Assembly (NCBI GenBank): GCA_002286715.1
Contig: NSJX01000025.1
Location: 162,372-226,371, forward strand
Direction: 5' to 3'
DNA: 64,000 nt
Origin: Dentipellis sp. KUC8613
Lineage: Eukaryota > Basidiomycota > Agaricomycetes > Russulales > Hericiaceae
Numbering within the stretch: the first letter of the stretch is position 1; each line of letters begins with the position of its first letter. Under the pieces are notes generated by a model that had not been told where the DNA came from, made no database searches, and saw only the letters and a list, made by a program, of their open reading frames with translations. Both the position numbers and the translations under genes were made by a program. Of the stretch, positions 1 through 11,450 are shown piece by piece.

Positions 1-596
1 ACAAGTCCTCTGCATGCGCATGTAGGCGCACGGAAACTTCCGGGGTCTTACAAACGCTGAAAGCGCTTACAGTGCAGAGGCGGATTCCCTGATGCTATTG
101 CGCACCCGCTGGTCATGCTACATGATACCCGTCTGTCCCGAAAAACGTGTGTTCATGAGCTCCATGCCAGCGTGAAACTGGAACAAATTACATACATACG
201 TCCTCCTTCCTTTCTGATGTAATTCAACAGAGTCTTCCTGACATATGCACCACTCTGATTCAACGGGGAGGTCATCCTGTCCAAATTGAGATGAGCCTTG
301 TACCACAGGATGTCAGGTAAGCACTTACATGCGACCGCTGTGCAAGTCGCGGTTTTAACGAGGACAGTTGAAGGTGGCGGTCGGCATGGCAGGCGCGCAT
401 GAAGAATTGAAAGACCGCGAGCAAGGCCTCGGCAGACGCCGGTTATCGTCATCTGTGCCGAGCGGTCAAGGGCATGTCCGCATCCCCGACGCCCTACACC
501 GCGCTCCTCTTCACCGCCGCCGCCGCGCTCCTTGTTCCTGTCTCGTACGCGCTTTACCTAAACTGCAAAACTAGAGACCGCCTGAGAATTACAATC
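1..596. other. Left-edge non-coding stretch
   Basis: No gene is recognised here. The open frames are short, such as 68 codons on the plus strand at 368-574, and show no family features. The last part presumably holds the promoter and 5' UTR of the DCN1-like gene that starts at 597. Confidence 0.4.
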
Positions 597-2125
597 ATGG
601 TGCGTCGTCGCCTATTGAGTGCGCTAGGTCGCTGATAGATGGTGATTTCGATCGTCGTGCTACAGTCAAAGTCGAGCAAGGGCAGGTCCTCAGTTGAAGA
701 CGAGAAGATCGTGCAGTTCTGCGGGATAACGGGCGCCACGTACGTCTCGATTCTCCGCCTCTGACGGGCACGAGCTGTGGCGCGGGCCTCAGATGCTGAC
801 CGATCTGCTTCGGGACTCAGCGCGCGCGAGGCGAAACGCTATATTGACAAGTACAATCGCGTCGACATGGCGGTCGATTCATACTATAATGAGCTATCGT
901 CGGGGCGCGTGGCCAAGTCAGGCTCAGACGGCGCGCCTTCAACCAGCAAGCTTAATCAACTGTTTGACACTTACAAGGGTATGTCCTTTGCTCATCCCGT
1001 AAGATGGCACCTGACGAGGACAGCAGACCCTGATGGGGACGATATTACGGTCGATGGTACAATCAAATTGTGCGAAGACCTCGGCGTTGACCCTGAAGAC
1101 GTCGTATTACTCGCCGTGGCGTATGAGCTGAAATCGCCACGAGTGGGCGAGTGGGCTCGCAAAGGGTGGATTGAGGGGTGGAAGAACGTTGGGTACGTGT
1201 CGTATTTGACTCGGCCAACCTCCCGGAATTTAATTGGGGTCGTGTGCTTAGGTGTGACACGATTGCGACGATGAAGACAGCGCTGCTGCGGCTGCGCGAC
1301 AAACTCGGCTCGGATCTGGGTTATTTCCAGAAAGTGTACAGCTACACGTTTGAGTTTGCGCGTGCGGAGGGACAGCGGAGTTTGGGTATGCACATTTTCT
1401 TCTTGTTTCTCAATTTTCCCTGTGTCATCACCCACTCACACTCCGACTTCGATTGCTGTGTTCTCCTCGTTTATTCAGGGCTTGAAACTGCGCAAGCATT
1501 CTGGGGCCTCCTACTGCCGCATGGGCTGCAGGGCGGGGCATTGGCGCACATTCGCGCGCGAGACGATGACGGTGATGACAGCATGCAGGGCGAAGAGGAG
1601 GGATGGAAGGAAGAGTACACTCAGTGGTGGTTCGACTTCTTGAACGAGAAGGGCGGCAAAGGCGTCAGCAAGGATACTTGGCTCATGGTGCGTCCGCTTT
1701 CCTCTCACCCTCCCCACCTTTTTCCTTTCTGGATCTCCTGTTTTCCGATCCTTCTTCGTGAGCGTCTGCTATCCGTCCCTTCACTTCACCCGGCTTCTTC
1801 TCTTCCATTCCGTCTGTCATTATAGCGTCGCTTCGTTTGATGCCGTGATTACTGACGGAGCGCTCGCCACCACGCCTATGCCATGCATATACACATCACA
1901 ACTCGACTGCTGGACTCGCAGTTCCTGGACTTCGTGCGTACGATCGATTCGAAGTTCGAGAAGTACGACATGGAAGGTACGCTCTATCTCCAACGACCCG
2001 CTTCTTCGGCGGAGTTGTCCTCCCGCTCGGCTTGGCTGACGTCTAGCGCCGCAGCCGCGTGGCCGTCGACGATCGACGACTTCGTTGAGTGGGCGAAGGT
2101 GCGCATCGCCGCGGGGGCCGCATGA
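597..2125 (+). CDS. DCN1: DCN1-like cullin neddylation factor (UBA + PONY domain)
   Basis: Predicted E3-like scaffold that binds the Nedd8 E2 and cullins and promotes cullin neddylation. Exons: 597-599, 666-739, 821-978, 1027-1192, 1252-1385, 1479-1687, 1922-1976, 2055-2125; 289 residues against about 260-270 in yeast and human. The N-terminus (about residues 10-50) is UBA-like, with VQFCGITGATAREAKRYI. The rest matches the potentiating-neddylation domain: DPDGDDITVDGTIKLCEDL, then GWIEGW, TWLMFLDF, and AWPSTIDDFVEWAK near the end, where the family has AWPVLIDDFVE. The first exon is probably only the ATG; this start is an inference from the upstream intron at 600-665. Intron 6 (1688-1921, 234 nt) is long for this genome but joins TWLM to FLDF exactly as in the family. 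Confidence 0.88.
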
Positions 2126-3419
2126 CCGCCGCCGCTGCGCGGATAGGTCGGGAAATGAGAGGGAATGCTGCCGCTTGCTGTTATCGCTGTTGTGCTATTG
2201 CTGTTGTATGTGCATCTACTGTACGTGTAATGTTGACATTTTTGGGTTATGGAATTCAGGATGGCGTCGCGAGGAGTCATTGGAATTAGGAAATGGGGCA
2301 TTTGAAAGTCGTCTGCACGGACTGCACCCGTGCGCACCCTGCTTTTCCGGGTCGACATGCTTTGTGTTCGCAGATCTCGACTATATATGCTCCATTTGGC
2401 GATCGGGGTTGACTTTTGCAGTCGAGGCCGCACTTCACGAGGGGTAATAAATTATCATCTTTGGCCGCGTGGTCCGGTGGAGATTAGCTATAGGCTCGTG
2501 CCTCACAGTGCACTATGATTCTACTCGCCGGACTTGCGCTTCGATCGAGCCTCGCAGGACCGCCAATAGCAGTCGAACCTCGATGTAACTGTGTATGCTA
2601 TAAGTGATTGCACCGTTCGTGGAGTTGCAGACTCGGAGTCCCAGTACTGTTGGAATATATAGTGCCCTGATTCCTGGACGTTTGAACGCCGAAGTACTCA
2701 ACCTCTGCGCACGATTTCTAGGTCATCGTAGTGGACATCGAAAAATTTAAACGAGCACTTCCACAGGTAGCAAGCCTGGGAAGTGTTCTTGTGAGACCGA
2801 TACGAAGGCACTACGGGTATATATGTCGTCAGTTTCATCAACATCTATAGTTTTGAAGGTTCCAACTAGACTGGTGACCGAGTCTCTAGTAAGCAGTGAC
2901 GTCGACGGACAAGTCGAGTACTGCGTTACTAGAGATTCCAACAGTCTTCGCTTCGACTATCACCGACTTCTCGTTGAAGACACCCAACTTGAAGTAAATG
3001 TCAGTCATCTCAAAGGGCTCGTGTAGATACATCTCCAGGGGTGATAAATGAACCAAATATCGTATAATCTTTTGGAGTTTCTCAAACCTCTTGAACTGGA
3101 TGTCAAGATAGAAGGCAGTGGCTTTAGATGAAGAACAGAAGAGATAACTGGAGCCAAGTTCGATATGTGTTACATATTGACATCAGACAAAGTCTCAGGG
3201 CCGTACGTGGCGTGGTCCGATGCTGAGAAGTTGACTTTGCCTCCGCCTGGACCTCAAGTTGACCCCAGCTAATTTGTCCGGTGGCGTGATGTCTTCAGCT
3301 CATTCCTCTTCTCCTCCAGACACGTCTAGCTTACACTTGCTCGGAAACCCAGTGAGTCCTGTTATGACTCTGTGTATAAAGTTTCTCAGAGCAAATCTTC
3401 GGCAGTTTCGTCTTTCCTA
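2126..3419. other. Intergenic stretch without recognisable gene
   Basis: About 1.3 kb between the DCN1-like gene and the first F-box gene. Open frames on both strands stay below 150 codons, and none looks like a known family. The right end holds the promoter of the F-box gene. Confidence 0.4.
3375..3380 (+). promoter_or_regulatory. TATA-box candidate for the F-box gene
   Basis: TATAAA lies 40 bases upstream of the proposed ATG at 3420. The position is close for a fungal TATA box but possible. Only the motif and spacing support it. Confidence 0.3.
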
Positions 3420-5452
3420 ATGGATGCAGGGTCTGCCAAACCTGACGACGGATGCCAAAGGTTCAACTCCATTTTCCTGCGCTTCCCGTTCGGCATTTGC
3501 TGACTTGTTCTTCATGTAGCCATTTGGACGCCCAGTCTTTTTGGAATTCTTCCGTCCAGTCGCGGCTGCGACTCCTCGACCATTACTCGGCGTCGGAAGC
3601 CTCGAGGAATGGGCGTGTACAGGAGAAATGGGACCGTGAACTCGAGGCAGCTCAAAGCGCCCTAGCAGCCTTACGGTACGGCCGCAACAGGACTTGTTCC
3701 ATCAATACACTTCCGCCAGAGCTTCTTGTTCGCATCTTTCAGGACTTCGACGTCTCACCTGGTCACCGCAGGCAGCCACGCGTTGCATCGTCCAGGCTAG
3801 GGTGGATCGTGGTGACGCATGTGTGTCGCCACTGGCGTCATGTTGCGCTGTCATTCAATGCCCTATGGAGGAAGATCTGCTTCTCACTGGGGAAAGACTG
3901 GACGATGGAGATGCTCAGGCGGTCTGGAAATGTGCCGCTTATTTACAAGCAACATTTCAGTAGCCCCAGGTTTCGGCTGCAACCCGACATCGAGACGATT
4001 GTCCAGAACATGTCCCGTATCCGAACGCTCAGCTTGCATGCGGGATCTTTTGCTTTGATTCCTCTCTTCACCGCACTCATAAAGCCGGCCCCTCTGCTGG
4101 AGAACCTCGAACTGTATGATCTTCTTGATCCGGCCGATTTCCCGGCGAAGCAACTCCCGGAGCGATTTTTTGAAGGGCATGCTCCTCGACTGCACCGGAT
4201 CGCATTGCATAATTTCCACGTCAGCTGGCAATCCCCTATTCTTTCCCGCCTTAGATATCTCGAGATCAGGATCCCTGGTGATCCTGGTTGGGCTTATGAG
4301 TTCGCGGACGAATTACCAGGATTGCAGGGCATGTTGAATGGCCTTGCCACTGCACCCGACCTCGAGACTCTCATCCTAGTCAATGCCATGCCCAAGGGGC
4401 CCGCATCAATCAAATGCCCAGTTCGCTTGCCTCGACTGCGTCGGCTTGTCGTGTGGACAGAGACCGCGATGTGCCATCGCTTTGTGTCGTCCCTCGACTT
4501 CCCTCCCACCACCGACACAGAGTTAGTCTGTTACTCCCCTGAAGAACCCGGACCCGAAGCCTATGCTTTGATCTCGCTGTTGTCTGGTTTTCGCGGAGGG
4601 CTTGCTGGAGGCCATGAACCTACCACCGCACCTCTCGTCAAGATAGCGTGCTGGGAGTTGGACAACGTATTCAATATGCAGACGTCCCATAACAATGAGA
4701 ACGTCCCCGAGGGTCTTGCCGTCCATGCAACACCGAACATCCGGTTACAGATTCTCCAGCCTTTGATACGGGGCAACCGTCGATCGGTCGGACTCAAGCT
4801 GTTCAAGGCAATTTGCAATGCGCTCAATGTCCGCACCGTCCGGTACCTTGCTTTGAACTTTCCAGAGGCCCCCCCGCATTCTGATTGGAGGCTGATAAAC
4901 GAGCAGATGCCGGAGCTGGTGTTTATCGACACGTATTCGATGAATATGGCGACTTCCTTCGCCCCAGTCTTGTGCCAACCATCGGAGAATTGGGGAAGTT
5001 CGTATCTGGATATGAAACCCATCCTACCACTGGATAACGAGCAGCAAATTGTATTCCCTAGGCTACGCGCCTGGGCGATGCATCGCATGAATTTCGGGTT
5101 TTCGGCCCGCAACTTCTTAGATGTGTTTCTACACGACATGCTCAAGGCCCGTCAGCAATCCAAGAGACCGCTCCAGGAACTATTCTTTCGGAACTGCTGG
5201 GCCGAGGCGGAAAGCATCGAAAAGCTCAAACAGATCATTCGGGTCAACATGGATTCTTCCGTCCTGGCCAACCTTCAAGATGCATCCGATGACAGTAGTC
5301 ATGATGCCGGAGCTGTTGAAGACGAAGCGGATGGCCTCTCATATCTTCAGGATACTGACCATGAACCGGACGATGATGAGTTGAACCCTCCAGACGATGA
5401 TGAGACGAATTCTCCAGCGGACGCATATTTACCTCCCTACATCACAGCGTAG
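3420..5452 (+). CDS. F-box protein, large basidiomycete family (copy 1)
   Basis: Likely substrate-recognition subunit of an SCF ubiquitin ligase. Exons 3420-3430 and 3520-5452; 647 residues. After MDAGHLDAQSFW comes a helical stretch (about 20-60) and then the F-box core INTLPPELLVRIFQDF at about 75-90, followed by the family block WIVVTHVCRHWRHVAL and an LRR-like remainder. The C-terminus is strongly acidic. The short first exon and 89-nt intron are inferred because they restore the phase and because the inverted paralogue at 11451-13388 has an intron at the same place, just before the (S/L)D(S/A)(E/Q)SFW block. An intronless reading from the ATG at 3452 is the alternative. The substrate is unknown. 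Confidence 0.82.
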
Positions 5453-5837
5453 TCTTCGCGCGAATAATTGATATGTGACCACATATAGTGCTTCCATGGT
5501 CTTATTGGGTGATGTGCTCACACAGGCTACTATATAACAAAAAAAAATAGTGCTTCGATGCTTGGGTGGTTTGGGCATCCCCTGTGAGTAAAATGTGTGC
5601 CTACATAACTCCACAATGGCGTGCGGACGTTCTGCACCGCCTAAGAACCGTCGTGGAGTAAAAGCATCATGGGAGCCTTCCGTCTTGGATGCAGCGTTGC
5701 CCCCCATACCGTGCCGCGTTCGGCAACGTTCTGCGTAACTGAGTGACCCAAAGCACATCTCCCAACGATGAGATAGGCACGCTGTCGTCCCGATTGCGAG
5801 TTGCGCGGAGGCAATTGCCGAAATCACAACTTGCGTC
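5453..5837. other. Short intergenic stretch
   Basis: Convergent 3' ends of the F-box gene and the Pop8-like gene. An open frame on the minus strand (5429-5899) continues beyond the Pop8-like stop in another frame but has no recognisable homology. Confidence 0.35.
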
Positions 5838-6223
5838 TCAGAAAACAATTGCATTCTGCGTCGATAGAGAAGGGAGGAACGGGGACTCGGCGAGTACACT
5901 CAGATGAGGCTCTGCGGTAGAGACAGCCAGGGCGGCCATCACACGAGAAGCATCGCTGCAGAAACCATAACACTCAAATTTTATCTCTGGAAAGAGAAAC
6001 TGAATATAGGTGGTATCACGCACCTCGGGCTGGTGCGCACAACCGCGTCATTGCCGTTGTCTGCGACATATAGGATGTCAACATAAGTGCTGGAAGAGGT
6101 GATTCCGAAGGCTTGGGAGAGGGCTTCTTGGATTGCACGTCGAATCAGGAGCGGCGAAGAGCATGGAGGAGAGAGGGTAAACCGAATGTAATGGTACGTC
6201 TGCGGAAAAGGGTGGACCGACAT
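5838..6223 (-). CDS. RNase P/MRP subunit, Pop8-like (Rpp14/Pop5 fold)
   Basis: Probable small protein subunit of nuclear RNase P and RNase MRP, which process tRNA and rRNA precursors. Exons (minus) 6223-6024 and 5955-5838 with a 68-nt intron; 105 residues, a normal size for this family. The first exon reads YHYIRFTLSPP, then a helix (LLIRRAIQEALSQAFGI), then TYVDILYVAD and AVVRTS. The second exon gives SPSDASRVMAALAVS. This order of a beta strand, a long helix with SQAFG-like text, a VDIL strand and a VVR strand is what Pop8/Rpp14 proteins show. The call rests on fold-like pattern recognition rather than a strict motif, so Pop5 or Rpp14 is a possible alternative. Confidence 0.55.
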
Positions 6224-6527
6224 CCCCGACGTTCTGGATCAACCTGTGTTGCCACAAGACAAGACTTATTTTAGTTTCGATGCTTTGTTTTTGAGACAAC
6301 ATACGAACGTACGATGAGTTTGTCTTGATGCAAGAGGATCGTTGACGGATTATCAGGCACAGCTTGAGGACCGGCGGCAACTCGGCATTTGCCGAGGACG
6401 TCATACGCTGAGTTTGCTGCCGCATGCCTTCCCTTGGAGTTGCAGTGACCACTATATACATCTCGCGCTCGTCCCATGCTCTCCTCCCCCTCCTAACCTC
6501 CTTCTTTCTGACGAAATATTCACAGAC
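6224..6527. other. Divergent promoter region
   Basis: About 300 bases between the divergent Pop8-like and DHHC genes. It carries an AT-rich CTATATAC-like run near 6451 and pyrimidine tracts before 6528. No gene is seen. Confidence 0.4.
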
Positions 6528-8430
6528 ATGGCCAGGGATGCTCCCGAGCGCTCACGCTTTCGTTCACTCTGCGCCATGGTGGACGAGGCCCGTGAGCGAC
6601 ATGCCGAGAAGCGTGCTCGACGCGTAAAGCAGCCGTGGCTTACTCTCAAGTTCGCAATTGGGCTCGCGATAGCAATAATCGGCTACTCATGCTATGTGTA
6701 CATCGGGCGGTTCTGTGTGCCAATGATCAGGCGGGACGGGGGCGCACTGGGAGGGCGCGGGATGGGAAGTGAGTGTGGAGCTATGGGAAGGTTTTGAATG
6801 ACATGGCTGACTGCGCTATGATTTATAGTCGCATTTCTTGTGGTGTTTGTGTTATTGACGTTCATGATGATTTGGGCGTATATCAAGGTATGTGCCCTCA
6901 TTCCAGAGTCTCAAGACAAGCGGACATACCAATGATCTATAGGTTGTCTTCACTCCACCTGGTTTTGCTAAAGATGTGAGTGATTTTTCCTTATACGCTT
7001 TTACAATATATATAGCAAGCAATTCCCTATGTCATAGCACTCTGAAAGCGTCGATACTCCCAATCACATCGCATCCCATCCTCCACCGCTTTCGCAGCAC
7101 GACGACTCGCACGCAACGACCTCTAATGAAAGTACGATCGGCATACCCTACGAGGCAACTGCCAAGCCCTCTACAGATAGTACTGTGGGTACAATGCATG
7201 CTCAGCCACCATCCATGCATGTGCGTCCACCGTCAGCACCAATACCCGTATCCGAAAAGCCTACACAGGGATCCAAGTCGGAGAGGAATCGTGCGCACCG
7301 TTCGGCACGGACGAAGCAGGAGAAGCACAAATCGAAAGTGAAACATACCCATGTAGATGACCCAAGAATGGCGGATTGGGAACGAAGAGGGCTTACGCGC
7401 AACCCACCCTCTTTACCCGTGCTTGATCCTCAATACCGATATTGCAGACGCTGTAATATCCTCAAGCCCCCAAGGGCGCATCACTGCCGGTCGTGCGGAG
7501 CTGTAGGTTCATTCTCTTTGCTTTGCATTCAACGTGCGCTAATCCCGGTGAAGTGTGTGTTGAAGTTTGACCATCATTGTCCTTGTAAGTCTCTGTCATA
7601 CCAAGTCACCGGAACAGATGCTCAAGTGAAGTAGGGATTGGACAGTGCGTGGGCGCATATAACCAGAAGGTAAGTCTGAGGCACTGCTGTTCGTGAGGCA
7701 TCAATGACTAAGGTGCGCTTCCTGAATTGCGCAGTTCTTCGTCGTCTTCCTCTTCTGGGGATGTCTATTCTGTCTTTGGACGCTTTCCACCCTGATTGGG
7801 CTCAACGCCAAGAACGACTCGCGACCGGGTAAGAGTGTTGATCCACAGCATATTGTTGTTATCGCGCTGTATGTTCCTGTCCTATCATCTATATTCTGTG
7901 CTCACCAATGAGCGTAGATCGGGCTTCTTCACGTTCTTCACGGTTGCGATGTTTGTCACACATGCCTCACTCATCAGCATCAACCAGACGACAGTCGAGC
8001 ATCTTGGATCTCGTACCATGAAAGAGCGCGAGAACGATATGCTCGCAGACATGCTACCGGCATGGAAATTTCTGTGCGTCTTTCGTAATGTGCATTATCC
8101 GAGGCTGACTCAGGTATCATACACGCAGTGCAAAACGCCGCACCCGTCGTCATTGGGACGCAGAATGGGGACGTATCGGGTTGGAGGGAAATCTGTGGTG
8201 GCAAGGCAGTATCTATAAGCACTGGTGTGAAGTCATGGGCGAGAACCCGCTCACATGGCTCCGTACGTTCGTTCGCCCTTCCACCAAAAACGTTACTGAA
8301 GTCACACCGGCATTCTATAGTGCCCATTGGTCATAGTGGGACGGATGGCGTCAACTACGTGCGCAACCCACGTTTCGATGCTCAGGGGCGGTGGATGCCG
8401 AGAAGAACTTGGCCAGCAGAGCTACAATGA
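6528..8430 (+). CDS. DHHC-type palmitoyltransferase
   Basis: Integral membrane S-acyltransferase that attaches palmitate to cysteines of target proteins. Ten exons: 6528-6768, 6829-6887, 6943-6975, 7038-7502, 7554-7584, 7635-7669, 7735-7868, 7918-8073, 8129-8262, 8321-8430; 465 residues. Two membrane segments lie in the first 100 residues (LKFAIGLAIAIIGYS; IAFLVVFVLLTFMMIW). A basic/polar loop follows, then the cysteine-rich domain YCRRCNILKPPRAHHCRSC with DHHCPW and GQCVGAYNQ, two more membrane segments (FFVVFLFWGCLFCLW; FFTFFTVAMFVTH), and a TTVE motif. The DHHC tryptophan codon is split by an intron at 7585, so the unspliced reading gives a false DHHCPC. Target proteins cannot be read from the sequence. 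Confidence 0.93.
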
Positions 8431-9022
8431 CCTCCACAGGCTCTCATCACCTTTTTTCCCTACAACCACCCTTCATTTGAACGCATCGGATGATCCGGAA
8501 GTTTGCCACGACTCGCATGGAGAGATCGAGAATGGTGTGGAATGATAACGACGATCACGCTGGATGCGCATGGACCGGCCGGACTGGAAGGGGCTCGCTC
8601 GGTGTGCGCTAGCTGAGTCTCATACTGGGCGCTTATTGTCAACCTCAGACGTGCATGATATGTATGCCTCATTTACGGTTTATTCTCGCTTTCTGTTATC
8701 TGCTTTGCTATTACACGACATTTTTATCGCTAGAGTAGGATATTGTGCATTTGTATATCGGATTTTACATGGCTCACGTTGGTTTTCGCAGTGCAAATTT
8801 GACTTGAAGATGGAGGGAGATAATGGGCGCTAACGCGAGCTTGAGCGCCTTGGCCGTTAAGCGCGCGTTCCCGTGATAGAGCTCCGCCCGTGACCTCATA
8901 AAGTACGTTCAATAAATATTTCAGTCCGTAGCCTCCTTTCTCTCCATACCCCCACCATCTGCCCACTCATCCTTACAATTGCAAGTCCAAACTTCCACCA
9001 CACAGCCCATAAATCAACGAAC
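8431..9022. other. Intergenic region between DHHC and aminotransferase genes
   Basis: About 590 bases in tandem orientation. It holds the 3' UTR of the DHHC gene and the promoter of the aminotransferase gene. No coding signal is recognised. Confidence 0.4.
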
Positions 9023-11169
9023 ATGCGCGCACCGACGACATCCGAGAGCGGTGGAGGGCTGCACACGCCCACTACGAGCGCAAGCGCCCCTGAGAAGCAG
9101 CAGCCCGTGCATCTGTCCTCCGCGGACGTGATTGCGCTGGAGCATCAGTATGGCGCGCATAAGTAAGTCCTCTTCCCCATCCTACGTCGCGGGTCAGACA
9201 TCCGCGGATCCGCGCGTGCATCACCATAGGCTGACCGCTACACTCCGCACAGCTACCACCCGCTGCCAGTCGTCTTTGACCGTGCGTTGGGCGCAAAGTG
9301 AGTCCGAGCCCGCGGATCGCCGCTGTGATAGTGAGCCTTGGCTGATCAGCGCTGGAGCGCAGGGTGTGGGATCCCGAAGGGCGAGAGTACATTGATATGC
9401 TTTCTGCGTATTCGTGAGTACTATCTTCTAATGAGCCAGGGGGTTGGTCCCGTTCTGATGATGCGTCCTGCGGGCACGTAGCGCGGTGAACCAGGCAAGT
9501 TCAATCTTTCAAGCATTCACTTATTCCCTTCGCTAAACGCGCCGCCCCTGTCTTGCCTACACTTGACAATCAATTCGTACGAATGTGGACATTTACAGGG
9601 CCATTGCCACCCACGCATCATAGCCGCGCTCACTGCACAGGCTCAGAAGCTGACCCTGTCTTCGCGTGCATTCTACAACTCTGTCTTCGGGCGGTTCGCT
9701 CAGCGCGTGACAGAGATCTTCGGGTACGATATGGTGCTTCCGATGAACACGGGCGCGGAGGCCGTCGAGACGGGCATGAAGCTCGCACGCAAGTGGGCGT
9801 ACGAGCGCAAGGGCGTTCCCGAGGGACAGGCCATCGTGTTCAGTGCTGCTGGCAATTTCCATGGGCGTACCCTTGGGGTTATCAGGTGCGCGCGCTTGTC
9901 GCTTCCGTTTTGAAAGGAGGAACTGAAGCCATGCGGTGGTAGTATGAGCACGGATCCGGAGAGCAGGGGCGGCTTTGGGCCGTACCTGCAGGGTGTGGGC
10001 CCGACATTCCGGGACGGAGACGCGGTACGGACAATCCGGTACGGCGTGATTGAAGATCTGGAGCGTGCATTTGAGCTCCACGGTAAGAACACCGCTGCAT
10101 TCCTTGTCGAGCCCATACAGGGAGAGGCAGGGTAAGTGATGACCGCGTCCTGTCTATCCTGATGATGTTGACCTCGCGATAGAATCGTCGTTCCGCCGGA
10201 GGGATACCTGTCCAAAGTACGCGAATTATGCATCAAGCACAATGTGCTGCTGATCTGCGATGAGATCCAAACGGTGCGTGTACCGGTCATATCATAGTTC
10301 CCGTTTGACCCTTCAAACTGTTGCTCACTGGATTTGCTTGGTCGAATCACAGGGCCTGGGCAGAACCGGTAAACTACTATGCTACCAGCATGACAACATT
10401 CGGCCGGACATCGTCCTTCTCGGGAAAGCCCTTTCAGGTGGAGGTAAGCCTGCTTTTACCACCCTTTGTCTTGTGATTCAGTGGTCCTGATGCCGCACCA
10501 GTGTACCCTGTATCGGCTGTGTTGGCTGACAAGGACATCATGCTCTGTATCAAACCTGGCGAGCACGGAAGCACCTACGGCGGGTCCGTTCTCGTCCTAT
10601 GGTACCACCTCTATCATAATTCTCACTGATCTTTCCAGCAACCCGCTTGGCTGCGCCGTAGCACTCACTGCGCTCGATGTTCTTCTGTCAGAGAACCTTT
10701 CTGCACGCGCGGAAGTCCTCGGGCAGAAGTTCCGTGACGCCGTTCTCGCGTTCAAGTCTCCCCTGGTCAAGGAAGTGCGCGGACGCGGGCTGCTTAATGC
10801 CGTCGTCATCGACGAGAGCAAGAGCACCAAGGGCCGCTCCGCATGGCAGTTCTGCTTGCTATTGAAAAGCAGGGGTGTCTTGGCAAAACCAACCCATGTG
10901 AACATGTAAGTCCTATACATTTCTGATAGTGGAGAAGTATGCTTCCCTATTGTGATGTAGCATTCGGTTTGCGCCTCCGCTAGTGATTGAAGAGCTCGAC
11001 CTCATGAAGGCGATTGAGGTGATCAAACAGTCGCTCGCCGACCTTGACAACGTGAGTGTCCGTCACTGATTTACCACCAAGACTCATCCGGATTATTCTC
11101 CCATAGCTCGACGACATCCCTGGTGACGCAGAGAGCGAGAAGGGCTTCAAGGACGAGATCAGTAATTGA
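9023..11169 (+). CDS. CAR2: Ornithine aminotransferase (PLP, class III)
   Basis: Converts ornithine plus 2-oxoglutarate to glutamate semialdehyde plus glutamate in arginine/ornithine catabolism. Twelve exons: 9023-9162, 9253-9297, 9363-9413, 9482-9494, 9599-9885, 9943-10131, 10183-10273, 10353-10443, 10502-10583, 10639-10905, 10961-11051, 11107-11169; 469 residues. Visible motifs are [70 protein letters not shown], the PLP lysine in [21 protein letters not shown] and IIRFAPPL. All catalytic blocks are intact. Exon 4 is only 13 nt, and intron 5 (9495-9598) uses a GC donor. No mitochondrial presequence is evident, as expected for fungal cytosolic enzymes. Confidence 0.95.
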
Positions 11170-11450
11170 GCGAACCGCGTACTGTTTGGCGCAGCATCGC
11201 AAGGTGTGTCGCTACAGGGCTCTCAAGTCTGGTGAGATCGTGGGGAGTTGATCGCATCATGGTATGGTATCTCCTCTGTAGCAATACGATGCACATGTAT
11301 CCTCTGTATTTGTAGCAGGTCAACAAGTCGATCTAGGCAGACTGCTCGATTATGTGCTTGACACGAATATCAACTAGTTCCGCCTTCAAATGTCAGGTAT
11401 TCAAGTGTAAATGGTTGTTACAAGGGTACTAGTGAGAATAATTTGATTTA

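Noticed and set aside
7554..7634. Non-canonical DHHCPC motif in the palmitoyltransferase
   Set aside because: The Cys codon comes from reading into the intron; splicing at 7584/7635 restores the normal DHHCPW.
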